Positions 36,419-43,792 of a DNA stretch of 64,000 bases are shown piece after piece (within the stretch, counting starts at the first letter, position 1; every line of letters starts with the position of its first letter). Source of the stretch: Pantoea anthophila (GTDB taxonomy: Bacteria > Pseudomonadota > Gammaproteobacteria > Enterobacterales > Enterobacteriaceae); assembly GCF_006494375.1 (NCBI RefSeq), contig NZ_VHIZ01000051.1:25444-89443 (forward strand), in the 5' to 3' direction. A program made the position numbers and the translations under genes. The notes below the pieces were generated by a model, which searched no databases, was not told where the DNA came from, and saw only the letters and a list, made by a program, of their open reading frames with translations.

Positions 36419-36656
36419 TCGTATAGCGAAAGGGGTTACGCGCGTTACTGAGCGCAGAAATATTACAACCGGGAAGCAGATGAACCTTCGCCTTACTGGT
36501 CTGGATGACGATGCGCTATCCATTCTTGTTGAAAAAATACAGGAAAGGCTGCCTAACAAAAACATAACGCGGTCGCGTGTGGTCCGGGCCGCCTGCTATA
36601 TAGAAGATGATAAGTTGATCGATAAGCTGGCTCAGCTTCTCGTTGAAAATACCTGA
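36405..36656 (+). CDS. Ribbon-helix-helix partition protein (small ParB type)
   Basis: 83 residues from a GTG with GAGGAGG six bases upstream, inside the end of parA. GKQMNLRLTGLDDDALSILVEKIQ and ITRSRVVRAACYI read as the strand and two helices of a MetJ/Arc/CopG-type fold. Such proteins bind repeated operator/centromere DNA and stimulate ParA. The GTATATACA repeats on both sides of the operon are the likely targets. Confidence 0.75.
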   Translation: MARSDRIAKGVTRVTERRNITTGKQMNLRLTGLDDDALSILVEKIQERLPNKNITRSRVVRAACYIEDDKLIDKLAQLLVENT

Positions 36657-36657
36657 T

Positions 36658-36825
36658 TTGTATATACATAATACAACCTTAATGCATAGACGTGTGAATA
36701 TGCTTTTGTATATACATAGTTAAAGAGTGATGCCTATACATTTGTATAGGCATTGTTATATTTTAGGTTTATGTAGAGGTTAATGTTAACAGGGTTTGTA
36801 TATATATTTGTATATACACTATCGC
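36658..36825. repeat. Partition-site repeats downstream of the par operon
   Basis: TTGTATATACATA-type sites at about 36659, 36708, 36795 and 36810. A hairpin (GCCTATACA-TTTG-TATAGGC) near 36733-36752 is also present and may end the operon transcript. The repeat clusters bracket the operon on both sides. Confidence 0.65.
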
Positions 36826-36852
36826 GTTGCAAGTAGCCCTGCAGCTGAATTT

Positions 36853-37545
36853 TCAGATTATTTTTGCGACCGGTAATTCTTTCCAGTTCGTCGTCCAGGC
36901 TTTACTCAGCATCTCCCGTTTCATCTTCCAGTCAGGGTCGATACCTTTACCCGCAAAGCCTATGTTGTAGCGCCCGGAACGGTTCATGGAATCCAGCAGG
37001 CTCATCAGCGCTTCACTACCTGCGCGCGGCGCCTCATCATCAAACAGGTTCAGCTGCGCCACACCGTTCGGCCGCAGCTCGCTGAGCATGATCCCCGCCT
37101 TCGCATACCTAAAGCCCGGGCGCCAGATAGCGTCCAAAGACTTTACCGCTGCCTCGATGATGTTGCGCGTGTCCTGCGTGCCCACCCTCAGTTTCACAAA
37201 CGCCGTGTTGCCGTAGCCAGGCTGTCCGGTGTCGAAAGGTGAGGTGCGGATAAACACAGAGATGTGGTGGCAGAACTGTCTGTCTTCGCGAAGCTTTTCC
37301 GCCACGCGTTCGGCATACGCGCAGACGGACTGTCGCATAGCATCATATTCCGTGATGCGCTCGCCGAAGCTGCGGCTCACGACTATCTGCTGTTTGGGCG
37401 GGGGCGCGTCCTCCATCGGGATGCAGGATTCGCCGTTAAGCTCGCGTACCGTACGCTCCAGTACCACACCGAAATTCTTGCGGATGAAAGAAGGGGAGGT
37501 GCGTGCCAGATCGAGCGCCGTTGTCACGCCGAGCAGCTGAAGGCA
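36853..37545 (-). pseudogene. umuC: 3' part of umuC
   Basis: Reads from LLGVTTALDLAR (helix-hairpin-helix end) through RTVRELNGESCIPMED, VSRSFGERIT and the little finger to the clamp-type motif QLNLFDDE and the C-terminus MKREMLSKAWTT. Upstream, at about 37545, the sequence changes to a tyrosine recombinase. The palm domain is missing. Same direction as umuD and the umuC 5' fragment. Confidence 0.8.
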
Positions 37546-37882
37546 TACCGGGTGAACCGGACCGCGGCAAAGGATTCAGGCTGATGACGTCCATGTAAAT
37601 CAGATAGTCAAACCATAGTCGTATAGCGGAAAGGCGAAGCTGCAGGGTTGCACTTGCTGCTGACTGAGGCATGCCAGGCAGCTGAGGGCGTATGTAAACA
37701 GCGATATCTTCAAAGATCGCCTTTTCGGGTGCTAATTCGTGCCGGCTGCAGAAGGAAAAATAGTGGGTAAGCGCAGCACGATAAGCCGTAACTGTTGCCC
37801 TTGACCTGCCGAGATCAGACAGTACTTTCAGCCATCGTTCAGATAACAAAATAGCGTATGTGCATAGTGGACTGGTGATCAT
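37546..37882 (-). pseudogene. 5' part of a Xer-like tyrosine recombinase from the inserted element
   Basis: From an ATG preceded by AAGGTGAAAGCT. WLKVLSDLGRSRATVTAYRA, YFSFCSRHEL and LRLSAIRLWFDYLIYMDVI form a typical N-terminal SAM-like DNA-binding domain of tyrosine recombinases. The catalytic domain is replaced by umuC at about 37545. It reads in the umuC direction and starts about 70 nt inside the element end, so it is probably the first recombinase gene of the element. Confidence 0.75.
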
Positions 37883-37931
37883 AGCTTTCACCTTTGAAGT
37901 CAAAATGACTGCTCAAAGTTTACACAGCCTG

Positions 37932-37949
37932 ATGTTGCATTCCACTTAA
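37932..37949 (-). repeat. Left end of the umuC-inserting element
   Basis: Directly after the umuC codons for SNYAL, read on the minus strand: TTAAGTGGAATGCAACAT. It matches the inward-read right ends (TTATGTGGAATGGAA) at 13 of 15 positions, forming the terminal inverted repeat TTAWGTGGAATGSAA. Confidence 0.7.
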
Positions 37950-37953
37950 CTTA

Positions 37954-38181
37954 CTATAAGGCATAGTTGCTTGAAAATACATGGATTTTTTCAGGGAAGT
38001 GCTGGTTCTTTATCTTGAACCACGGGTCGCCCATTTTCACATACTTTTTGGCTTCCTTACTGCGCGCAATAACGCAGCCGTCGTTGTTCGAAAGGATGGC
38101 CACCGGCGCATTTTTCAGGTCGGGTCGGAATACCCTCTCCGCGCTGGCGTAAAAGCTGTTCACGTCAATAAGGCCAAACAT
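37954..38181 (-). pseudogene. umuC: 5' part of umuC, interrupted after SNYAL
   Basis: 75 codons with catalytic [28 protein letters not shown] and VFSSNYAL, then a stop created at the junction. The point of interruption is exactly where the copies at 24.4 and 28.4 kb begin (YGDxSARMM). Start codon one base after the umuD stop region, as in normal umuDC operons. Confidence 0.85.
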
Positions 38182-38182
38182 G

Positions 38183-38623
38183 TCAGTTCCTCTTGCGTGG
38201 GGTATGCACGAAGTGCACCACTACGCCGAAGATCTCTAGCGTGTCCGGGTCCGGAATGATAACGGGAAAGGCGGGATTCATGGACTGAAGAACAGGTCCC
38301 TTTGGCGTAAGTAAAAGGCGCTTTATCGTAAACTCGCCGTAAAGCTCGGCGATAACCACGTCGTTGTGCTCGGGCGTCAGGGAGCGATCGACGATAAGCA
38401 GGTCGCCGTCATAAAGGCCAACGTCCTGCATGCTGTTGCCTTGCGCGCGCAGGAAAAAGGTGCTTGCCCGGTGGGCTATAAGATATTCGTTGAGATCAAG
38501 CTCCTGCTCCGCGTAATCCTGACAGGGTGAGGGAAACCCGCAGGGCACACGTTCCAAAAAAAGGGGCCTGAAGCTGGGCGGCGGATTGTCCGCGGGGTGC
38601 ATCAACCCAAAGGCGTTAAACAT
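38183..38623 (-). CDS. umuD: UmuD-like SOS mutagenesis peptidase
   Basis: 146 residues, apparently intact. Self-cleavage site PCGFPSP (Cys-Gly, around residues 28-29), Ser in QGNSMQ near 64 and Lys in FTIKRL near 101 complete the catalytic dyad. UmuD is cleaved on RecA filaments to UmuD', the subunit of polymerase V. Because the umuC gene that follows is interrupted, this UmuD has no cognate catalytic subunit here. It might act with a chromosomal UmuC. A LexA box lies upstream. Confidence 0.85.
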   Translation of the reverse strand: MFNAFGLMHPADNPPPSFRPLFLERVPCGFPSPCQDYAEQELDLNEYLIAHRASTFFLRAQGNSMQDVGLYDGDLLIVDRSLTPEHNDVVIAELYGEFTIKRLLLTPKGPVLQSMNPAFPVIIPDPDTLEIFGVVVHFVHTPRKRN

Positions 38624-38644
38624 AGCAAAATCCCTGTTAAAGTG

Positions 38645-38660
38645 CTGTGTGTATTTACAG
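38645..38660 (-). promoter_or_regulatory. LexA (SOS) box of umuD
   Basis: CTGT-N8-ACAG (CTGTGTGTATTTACAG), a perfect core match to the LexA operator, about 20 nt upstream of the umuD start. It implies damage-inducible expression. Confidence 0.8.
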
Positions 38661-39221
38661 TGGTATTAACTGGCTTAGCGGGCTGTGCAAGACAGAGAAA
38701 ATGGCCTACGCTCAGTAATAAAATAAAGGTATTGATTTATATAGGTTTATTGCAAAAAAAAACTGCTTAATAATTAACCGACTGGGTGCAGGCTCCGGCT
38801 GGCAGGGGCTGCAGCTGATTATCCACAGCTTTATGCGCCAGATATGCTGGAAAATTGTGGATAATGGCTCCCTTCGGCTCAACATCGTCAGTTTTTTATT
38901 CCGCGCTCTATGGTGATAGGTATACAAACATCATGGCTGTCTGCTTTGCTGAAATCAGGGGCAGTAAAAGATATTTTATCAGGCCTGGTTATAGTACGGT
39001 GATGCTTTAAAAAAGTAATTACAAAACCTGTAAGTAATAGGGGGGCTAATTTTCCTTTTTCATATCAACCATCTAATAAATCTATTTTTTTAAGGTTTTC
39101 AACGGTTCTTGAAAAAGAGGTGATTTGTCATTTTTTAATAAAGCGAACTTATATCAAGTTGCGCCTTTAAAATAACTCCATTTATTTTATTGTAGTTTCT
39201 TTTAGAGATTCAATGAAAATA
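38661..39221. other. AT-rich intergenic region with two inverted DnaA boxes
   Basis: Perfect DnaA boxes TTATCCACA (38819-38827) and TGTGGATAA (38856-38864) face each other 28 bp apart. The rest is AT-rich with no supported gene. A similar arrangement lies near 15980. A secondary origin element or DnaA titration site is possible. Confidence 0.4.
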
Positions 39222-39479
39222 TTATTTTTTATGAAAACCAATGAAGGGGTATTTAGCTTTGGTAACTGTAGGTGCTATGATAAATACACCAGCCATAAAG
39301 TATATCGCACTCGCCAAAATATAGTTTTCCTGAATTAGTAGGGAGTTTGCACCAAAGAAAAATGCAAAATATGCCAATATAAAAAAAATTAAAAACCAAA
39401 AGCCTTCTCTTGCTATTTTTTTATGCTAACCCCTGTTGAGGGTGAATTTTACATAAGATCTAATTTTATTATTTAACAT
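39222..39479 (-). pseudogene. Small membrane protein gene interrupted by an amber codon
   Basis: ATG with GGAGAAA upstream. After 17 codons comes TAG, then the same frame continues for 67 codons to TAA. The second part holds two strong membrane helices (FWFLIFFILAYFAFFFG and ASAIYFMAGVFIIA) and a basic end. A single base change (Gln or Trp codon to TAG) would explain it. Read-through would give an 85-residue protein. Family unknown. Confidence 0.5.
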
Positions 39480-39502
39480 TTTCTCTCCATCAATGCATTT
39501 TA

Positions 39503-39808
39503 TTAATTTCTTTGATCTGTTTTTTTATGTGGCTTAATGCTGTCATTGCAGCTTGAAATTTTCAGGTAAGTTCTTGCTGCATCAACATCCTAAATGCCAG
39601 TGGTTTCAATGAGGATGAGTTTTTTTATTTCATTATTGATGACTTTTATCTCGTGTGGCTCCATGTCTACATCTGAGCACAGAGGTTTGAGGTCCTTATA
39701 CACAGATATTCTTTCATTAGTGAAACGCTTTTGCCTCGCATGGAAGTTTAGAAAAAGTGTAGCCAAAGGGATAATAGATCCTGTGATTTTAAGCCAGTCT
39801 GTATTCAT
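39503..39808 (-). pseudogene. Small gene upstream, also interrupted by an amber codon
   Basis: 72 codons with an N-terminal hydrophobic helix (ITGSIIPLATLFLNF) and a charged helical part (EIKVINNEIKKLILIETTG). These are followed by TAG at 39590-39592 and a further 28 in-frame codons (DVDAARTYLKISSCND) that read like a natural continuation. The next gene starts 23 nt downstream on the same strand, so the two were probably one operon. Confidence 0.5.
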
Positions 39809-39858
39809 ATTGTCTCATTAAGTATAATAGAAGTGAAAAATAGTTACGCTTTTAATAT

Positions 39859-39888
39859 TTGACATTTCTACAGCCTGATTGTTATGTT
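39859..39888 (+). promoter_or_regulatory. Probable promoter before structured RNA copy A
   Basis: TTGACA at 39859-39864, 18-bp spacer, TATGTT at 39883-39888. A transcript would start just before the first hairpin of the structured RNA at 39903. Confidence 0.45.
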
Positions 39889-39902
39889 TTCAACTGTTGT
39901 AT

Positions 39903-40077
39903 GTCGTCAGATGACGGCCACCAATGATCCATTAGCTTGAGAGGATCGCCTTCGGGTAGCTACAAAACACTCCTGTAGCCTGAAAGGGAGAACACATCAG
40001 TGTGGTACATCTGTCCGCCCCTGGAAGCAGATATCGTCAGAACATGCGCACCTACGACGCGACGATGAGGGTACATT
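39903..40077 (+). ncRNA. Structured pseudoknot RNA element, copy A
   Basis: First of three related elements. Hairpin GTCGTC/GACGGC. Pseudoknot: helix 1 GATCC (39926-39930) with GGATC (39943-39947), interleaved with helix 2 TAGCT (39933-39937) and AGCTA (39958-39962). Then CTCC/GGAG, ACAC/GTGT, ATCTG/CAGAT and ATCGTC/GACGAT hairpins, ending at GGTACATT. Pairings are shared with copies B and C although the bases differ. It lies about 670 nt upstream of the integrase gene. Not recognised as a named RNA family. Confidence 0.7.
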
Positions 40078-40266
40078 AATCACATCAAAGTCTGGGCTTT
40101 CACATACGCCTGGCGTCATCAGATAAGGCATCCTCAACGATGCTTTCTTCACTTACGTTATGAGATTTGTCAGGGATTCGCCCTGAGCTGCATACGACTT
40201 TTGCAATGACGCATAAGCCCATTTGGAACATTTGGGCGCTTGCGGAAGACGCATTAGGAGCATGAA

Positions 40267-40576
40267 GCTGCGCGGCGTCACTTTGGTTCGAGTGAAACGA
40301 GAACAAAGTGACGCGCGCAGCGCATAACGTCCAAACCCACGTACAGTGCGGTTTTCAACAGGCCGGTACAATCTGACGTGCACGTATTACGTGTTTTCAG
40401 ATGCTCAAATGGCTATTTATCAACCATGACGCGACGTTAACAAACAACCCGTTAAGGGCGTTTTATTAGAAGGAGAATGATCGACTCGGTATCGATGGCG
40501 ACATCAGGAAACTGGTGTACGGAGGCAGACTGACGAACGTCAGCACGGCGTAAGCCGCAAACAGGTCAGAGACCTG
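40267..40576 (+). other. Highly structured leader region before the integrase gene
   Basis: A long imperfect hairpin (40267-40321) pairs GCTGCGCG and CGTCACTTTG with their complements around a short loop. Further on, three compact hairpins follow each other: CTGAC-GAAC-GTCAG (40530-40543), CGGC-GTAA-GCCG (40546-40557, a GNRA loop) and CAGGTC-AGA-GACCTG (40562-40576). No protein gene is seen in 40078-40745. It may belong to one long untranslated leader starting with copy A, or to a separate small RNA. Confidence 0.5.
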
Positions 40577-40745
40577 GGGAAGCCTCGCAAGAACTCAACA
40601 TTTCGCCGCCCCGATGCACAGATACCAGTTGAGACGCAGGAAGCGCAAAAGCAACCGTGTCATCGGGGAAGAGATGTACAGATTCAGAGTCACATAGCTA
40701 TAGGTATCGTGGGCCAACAGCTGTGGATTCTGAGGGGGAGAGGCA

Positions 40746-41633
40746 ATGTCTAAAAAATTAAGTAAACAGCTTGTCACGCTCGCACGTCAGGGCGGTGGAA
40801 GTTTTAAAACGGTTTCTGATCGTTCAAAGATTGCCAGTCGCTTTTCGGAGCGACTGGCAACTCTTAATATTCAGATTCGGGACGTAAGTCATATCAAAAC
40901 CAAGCATATCGAAAATTATATCCGAAGCCGGCAGGATGAGAATATTTCCTCTCGCACGTTGCAAAATGAAATGGCGGCGATTCGTTCCATTCTCTCACAG
41001 GGAGGGCGTAATGTTCTGGCGAATCCCTCACATGAGAAATTAAGTAATCAGGCGTTAAATATTTCTGGTGCCAGCAGAGAAGGTACTAAGGTTGCGATTT
41101 CTGATGAGCGTCTTAAGGAAATTATACTAACGGTTTCAGAAAAAGATCGTGGGATTGCTATAGGTATTCAGTTGGCAAGATATATTGGTCTTAGGGCAGA
41201 GGAAACAGTTCAGTCTGCAAAGTCGATTAATACATGGCGTAAGAGTTTGCAGACTGGAGAAAATAATGTGCGAATTGTCTTCGGAACAAAAGGCGGGCGT
41301 CCGCGTGATGCGACAGTTTTCCAGAAGGAAAAAGTCCTTTCTCTTTTAAATGAGGCGGCTCGTTACGCTGAGGGGAATAATGGAAAGCTAATTGATAAGC
41401 CTTCCCTCCATCAGGCGCTTGACCGGTATCATAACGTATTGCGTGAAAGTGGAATGACCGGCGTTCATTCTCCACATAGTCTCAGATATGCTTATTCACA
41501 GGATGCCGTAAACTATCATCTCGGGAATGGTATGAGTCGAAAGGAAGCTGAGGCGCTTGTATCAATGGATTTGGGGCATGGCGATGGCCGTGGAGCCTAC
41601 GTTGCCCGTGTTTATAACAGAGTCGATGATTAA
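40746..41633 (+). CDS. ICE-type tyrosine recombinase (integrase)
   Basis: 295 residues with GGGGGAGAGG before the ATG. The N-terminal SAM-like domain spans about 1-100. The catalytic domain has GLRAEE (Arg I), HSPHSLRYAYSQDA (HxLR box) and LGHGDGRGAYVARVYN (GH and Tyr nucleophile). The pattern is that of the integrase-domain proteins carried inside SPI-7/PFGI-1-like elements, unrelated to the ResD-like copies. It probably catalyses integration/excision or an internal inversion. No att site could be identified in the window. Confidence 0.8.
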   Translation: MSKKLSKQLVTLARQGGGSFKTVSDRSKIASRFSERLATLNIQIRDVSHIKTKHIENYIRSRQDENISSRTLQNEMAAIRSILSQGGRNVLANPSHEKLSNQALNISGASREGTKVAISDERLKEIILTVSEKDRGIAIGIQLARYIGLRAEETVQSAKSINTWRKSLQTGENNVRIVFGTKGGRPRDATVFQKEKVLSLLNEAARYAEGNNGKLIDKPSLHQALDRYHNVLRESGMTGVHSPHSLRYAYSQDAVNYHLGNGMSRKEAEALVSMDLGHGDGRGAYVARVYNRVDD

Positions 41634-41647
41634 GGATTAATTGGCTC

Positions 41648-41677
41648 TTGTAATTTACCTTAAGCAGGCACTAATAT
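41648..41677 (+). promoter_or_regulatory. Probable promoter before structured RNA copy B
   Basis: TTGTAA at 41648-41653, 18-bp spacer, TAATAT at 41672-41677, just downstream of the integrase stop. The transcript would begin about ten bases before the first hairpin of copy B. Confidence 0.45.
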
Positions 41678-41693
41678 TAAAACGCTTCTTATG

Positions 41694-41865
41694 TTGTCTT
41701 CGGACAACCACCAATGGTCATGTAGCTTGAGATGACCGCCTTCGGGTAGCTACATATAACACTCCTGTAGCCTGAAAGGGAGAACACAAATGTGTGGTAC
41801 ATCTGCTCGCCTTTGGAAGCAGATATCGCCAATTATGGCTCCTACTGCCTGGCGATGAAGGTACA
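41694..41865 (+). ncRNA. Structured pseudoknot RNA element, copy B
   Basis: First hairpin TTGTC-TTCG-GACAA closes a UUCG tetraloop. Pseudoknot: GGTCAT (41716-41721) with ATGACC (41732-41737), interleaved with GTAGCT (41722-41727) and AGCTAC (41748-41753). Then CTCC/GGAG, ACAC/GTGT, ATCTGC/GCAGAT and ATCGCC/GGCGAT hairpins. It lies 80 nt upstream of the first small gene of the 42-48 kb block, directly ahead of an attenuator-like leader. Strongest of the three copies. Confidence 0.75.
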
Positions 41866-41894
41866 TTTAACCATCCGGCTTCGGCCTTCGTCCT

Positions 41895-41945
41895 TCGGGG
41901 AAACATTCCCGACAGGGCAAATGTTTCTCTGTCTCAGGAGAAACT
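41895..41945 (+). promoter_or_regulatory. Attenuator-like leader 1
   Basis: Hairpin P1 is TCGGG/CCCGA with GAAACAT in the loop. Downstream AATGTTTCTC can pair with GGAAACATT of P1, or its GTTTCTC with the ribosome-binding GAGAAAC just before the ATG. Member of the leader family described at 42335. Confidence 0.6.
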
Positions 41946-42293
41946 ATGTCTATAACCCGTTCGTTCATCACTGAATTGCGTAAGCCGTTTGATATGGCTC
42001 ACTCAGCTGCAACACGCGTTGCTTCTGAATGTCCCAACCTTAAGGCTGCACTCAGAAGAACATCGTGGCTCGCTTCACCTTGCGGTCTTTATGAATTTCG
42101 CTCCCGCGTCTGGTTTGACGATCAACGTTATTATGCCATTGTCATGGCAAGGACAGTGATCGACGGCCAGCCAGGTGATGAATTCATTTTTAGCCGCCAC
42201 GGTAAGCACTTCACACACAAGGCAGCTGCGAAAATCGCTAAGCTTGCCGCGTCTGACGCAGCAACCTTCAGAGTGTTCACTGCTCAGAAGTAA
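41946..42293 (+). CDS. Hypothetical ICE protein
   Basis: 115 residues preceded by an attenuator-like leader and GGAG. Basic and mixed alpha/beta (LYEFRSRVWFDDQRYYAIVMAR, then a Lys- and Ala-rich helix). No family recognised. Position matches the variable small genes behind the integrase in SPI-7-like elements. Confidence 0.55.
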   Translation: MSITRSFITELRKPFDMAHSAATRVASECPNLKAALRRTSWLASPCGLYEFRSRVWFDDQRYYAIVMARTVIDGQPGDEFIFSRHGKHFTHKAAAKIAKLAASDAATFRVFTAQK

Positions 42294-42334
42294 CAGCACA
42301 GACGTCTGAACCATACATTCGCTTGCGAATGCCC

Positions 42335-42391
42335 ATCGGGAAACATCTTCCCGACAGGGCAGGTGTTTCCCATACCAACAGGAGAAACACC
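42335..42391 (+). promoter_or_regulatory. Attenuator-like leader 2 (type example)
   Basis: P1: TCGGGAA-ACATC-TTCCCGA. Segment 2, GGTGTTTCCC, is complementary to GGGAAACATC of P1 (one G-U) and its GGTGTTTC also to the ribosome-binding GAAACACC directly before the ATG. P1, the second hairpin and the start-site hairpin therefore exclude one another. A separate hairpin ATTCG-CTTG-CGAAT (42316-42329) precedes. Confidence 0.65.
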
Positions 42392-42733
42392 ATGGCAGCA
42401 TTTTCATTACCAACATCTTTTTCCTTGAGAACCTTTTTCTTTGATCGCTTAGCGTTAGCTGCGTCCATAACGCACACGTACGTTGGCCGAAACAGAAAAG
42501 AAGAGTGGATAACGAACCGCGCCGGCTCGATGAGTTTCAAGATCCAGGTGCATCAGTTACCTTCAGGTAAATGGACGTCAGGCATACTTACACGCTCTGG
42601 CACTTTTCACGGCAATCATCGCTTTAATTCGCTGAAAAACCCTGCTGAGGAATTTCGCTCGTACCGTCAGGCCCGCCGTTTTGCACTACAGCTGGCGAAT
42701 CAGATGGCAACACTGCGTTATGCATATCAGTAA
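42392..42733 (+). CDS. Hypothetical basic ICE protein
   Basis: 113 residues from the ATG after AGGAGAAACACC; upstream in-frame codons lie in the leader. Basic, with a beta-rich centre (MSFKIQVHQLPSGKWTSGIL) resembling a short DNA-binding fold of the AP2/integrase-N type, and a helical C-terminus (YRQARRFALQLANQ). No firm family. Confidence 0.5.
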   Translation: MAAFSLPTSFSLRTFFFDRLALAASITHTYVGRNRKEEWITNRAGSMSFKIQVHQLPSGKWTSGILTRSGTFHGNHRFNSLKNPAEEFRSYRQARRFALQLANQMATLRYAYQ

Positions 42734-42746
42734 GGAAAAGCGAAAC

Positions 42747-43091
42747 ATGACACTTTCAACAACCATGGCCGATTTGCTGCAGTTAGCTGAATTTGAAAGC
42801 GATATGCTGACGGCATTAGCTTACGAAAATCTTGGTTTAGATGACCTTGATGAGCATGTGCATATTAATGGGGAGCTGCCAGTCTCTATGGCCACTCAGA
42901 TAAACGTTATTTATGCCCTCTCATTCGGTATGGCTCAGGGGCGTTATCTCAGTTTATGTTGTGCTGAGATGGTGTGTTCAATAGAAACCCTGAGCGTCAA
43001 ACTCAACCAAAATCTGCACAAAAAGATTTCTCTAGAAGGTCATCAGGACGGTCGGGGTGATCTGGAAATTGCGCGATTAGAATCTCTCTAA
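42747..43091 (+). CDS. Hypothetical acidic ICE protein
   Basis: 114 residues, 13 nt after the preceding gene and without a leader of its own, so co-translated with it. Acidic and helical; no motif recognised. The preceding gene encodes a basic protein, so the two may interact. Confidence 0.5.
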   Translation: MTLSTTMADLLQLAEFESDMLTALAYENLGLDDLDEHVHINGELPVSMATQINVIYALSFGMAQGRYLSLCCAEMVCSIETLSVKLNQNLHKKISLEGHQDGRGDLEIARLESL

Positions 43092-43105
43092 TCTGACTTA
43101 ACCCT

Positions 43106-43158
43106 ATGGGGATTTATTCCCCATCAGGGGGATAAATCCCTTTTTTTGAGGATTTATC
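43106..43158 (+). promoter_or_regulatory. Attenuator-like leader 3 with T-run
   Basis: P1: ATGGGGA-TTTAT-TCCCCAT. Segment 2, ATAAATCCC, pairs with GGGATTTAT of P1 and is followed by seven T, as in an intrinsic terminator. It can also pair with GGATTTAT, the ribosome-binding region before the ATG. Confidence 0.7.
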
Positions 43159-43767
43159 ATGTTACCTATTTCAATGCCCCCGCAGCACGTCAGTTACAAC
43201 GTGAAGCACGCAGAATGGATTTCCCCAAGCCAGTGGCAGAATTTTACGCTGGCGGTCACTGAGGCATTCTGGTTGCTGCCTTTACACCTCCGCCCATGCT
43301 CTCCAACCAACGGTGCTCGTATGGAGCGATCTTCAGAGATGTTTCCGTCACCAGAGGTTTTTGTGTTCGGTGGCAAGGATGAAGGCAGCTACGTTTCTCG
43401 CGGCGTCATGATTTGCCGGGACCAGACTTCTGATTTTGTCATTGAAACGGAAGGTCAGCCTGTCGATTTCTTCACGCGGATTGCGCTGATACTGCTACAT
43501 AACCATTGTGAAGGCTGCTTTGAAATAACGTCTTCAGCTGGAGGCGTTAGCTGGTCATTGCCGGTTCGCTGGGCGATTCGGCATAAGCTGATCGCTGCCC
43601 ATGACTCACCTCAACCATTCTGCACCGAAGGATTCATTACCGGTGCAGCTGATGAATTGCTTATCAGAAGCGTATCCGGCGCTGAACGTCCTTTTACGAC
43701 GGCAGACTGGGGGCTGGTTTCAGAACTTGAGTTCGCACTTGAAGAGCTGAAAACCGGCAAGCGCTGA
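43159..43767 (+). CDS. Hypothetical ICE protein, paralogue A
   Basis: 202 residues. Shares with the next gene WxxFTxxVxEAFWLLPxxLRPC near the N-terminus, RIxLxLLHNxCxGCxxITSS in the middle and a TTxxW segment near the end. The conserved CxGC could bind metal. No characterised family recognised. Has its own leader. Confidence 0.55.
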   Translation: MLPISMPPQHVSYNVKHAEWISPSQWQNFTLAVTEAFWLLPLHLRPCSPTNGARMERSSEMFPSPEVFVFGGKDEGSYVSRGVMICRDQTSDFVIETEGQPVDFFTRIALILLHNHCEGCFEITSSAGGVSWSLPVRWAIRHKLIAAHDSPQPFCTEGFITGAADELLIRSVSGAERPFTTADWGLVSELEFALEELKTGKR

Positions 43768-43792
43768 TACAGCCAAAATTTAATCATACCCA

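Noticed and set aside
38712..38927. 71-residue minus-strand frame upstream of umuD
   Set aside because: No ribosome binding site, no coherent pattern, and it covers the two DnaA boxes.
40267..40321. Possible integron attC site near a tyrosine recombinase
   Set aside because: The hairpin lacks the conserved R'/R'' core and the nearby integrase is of ICE type, not IntI.
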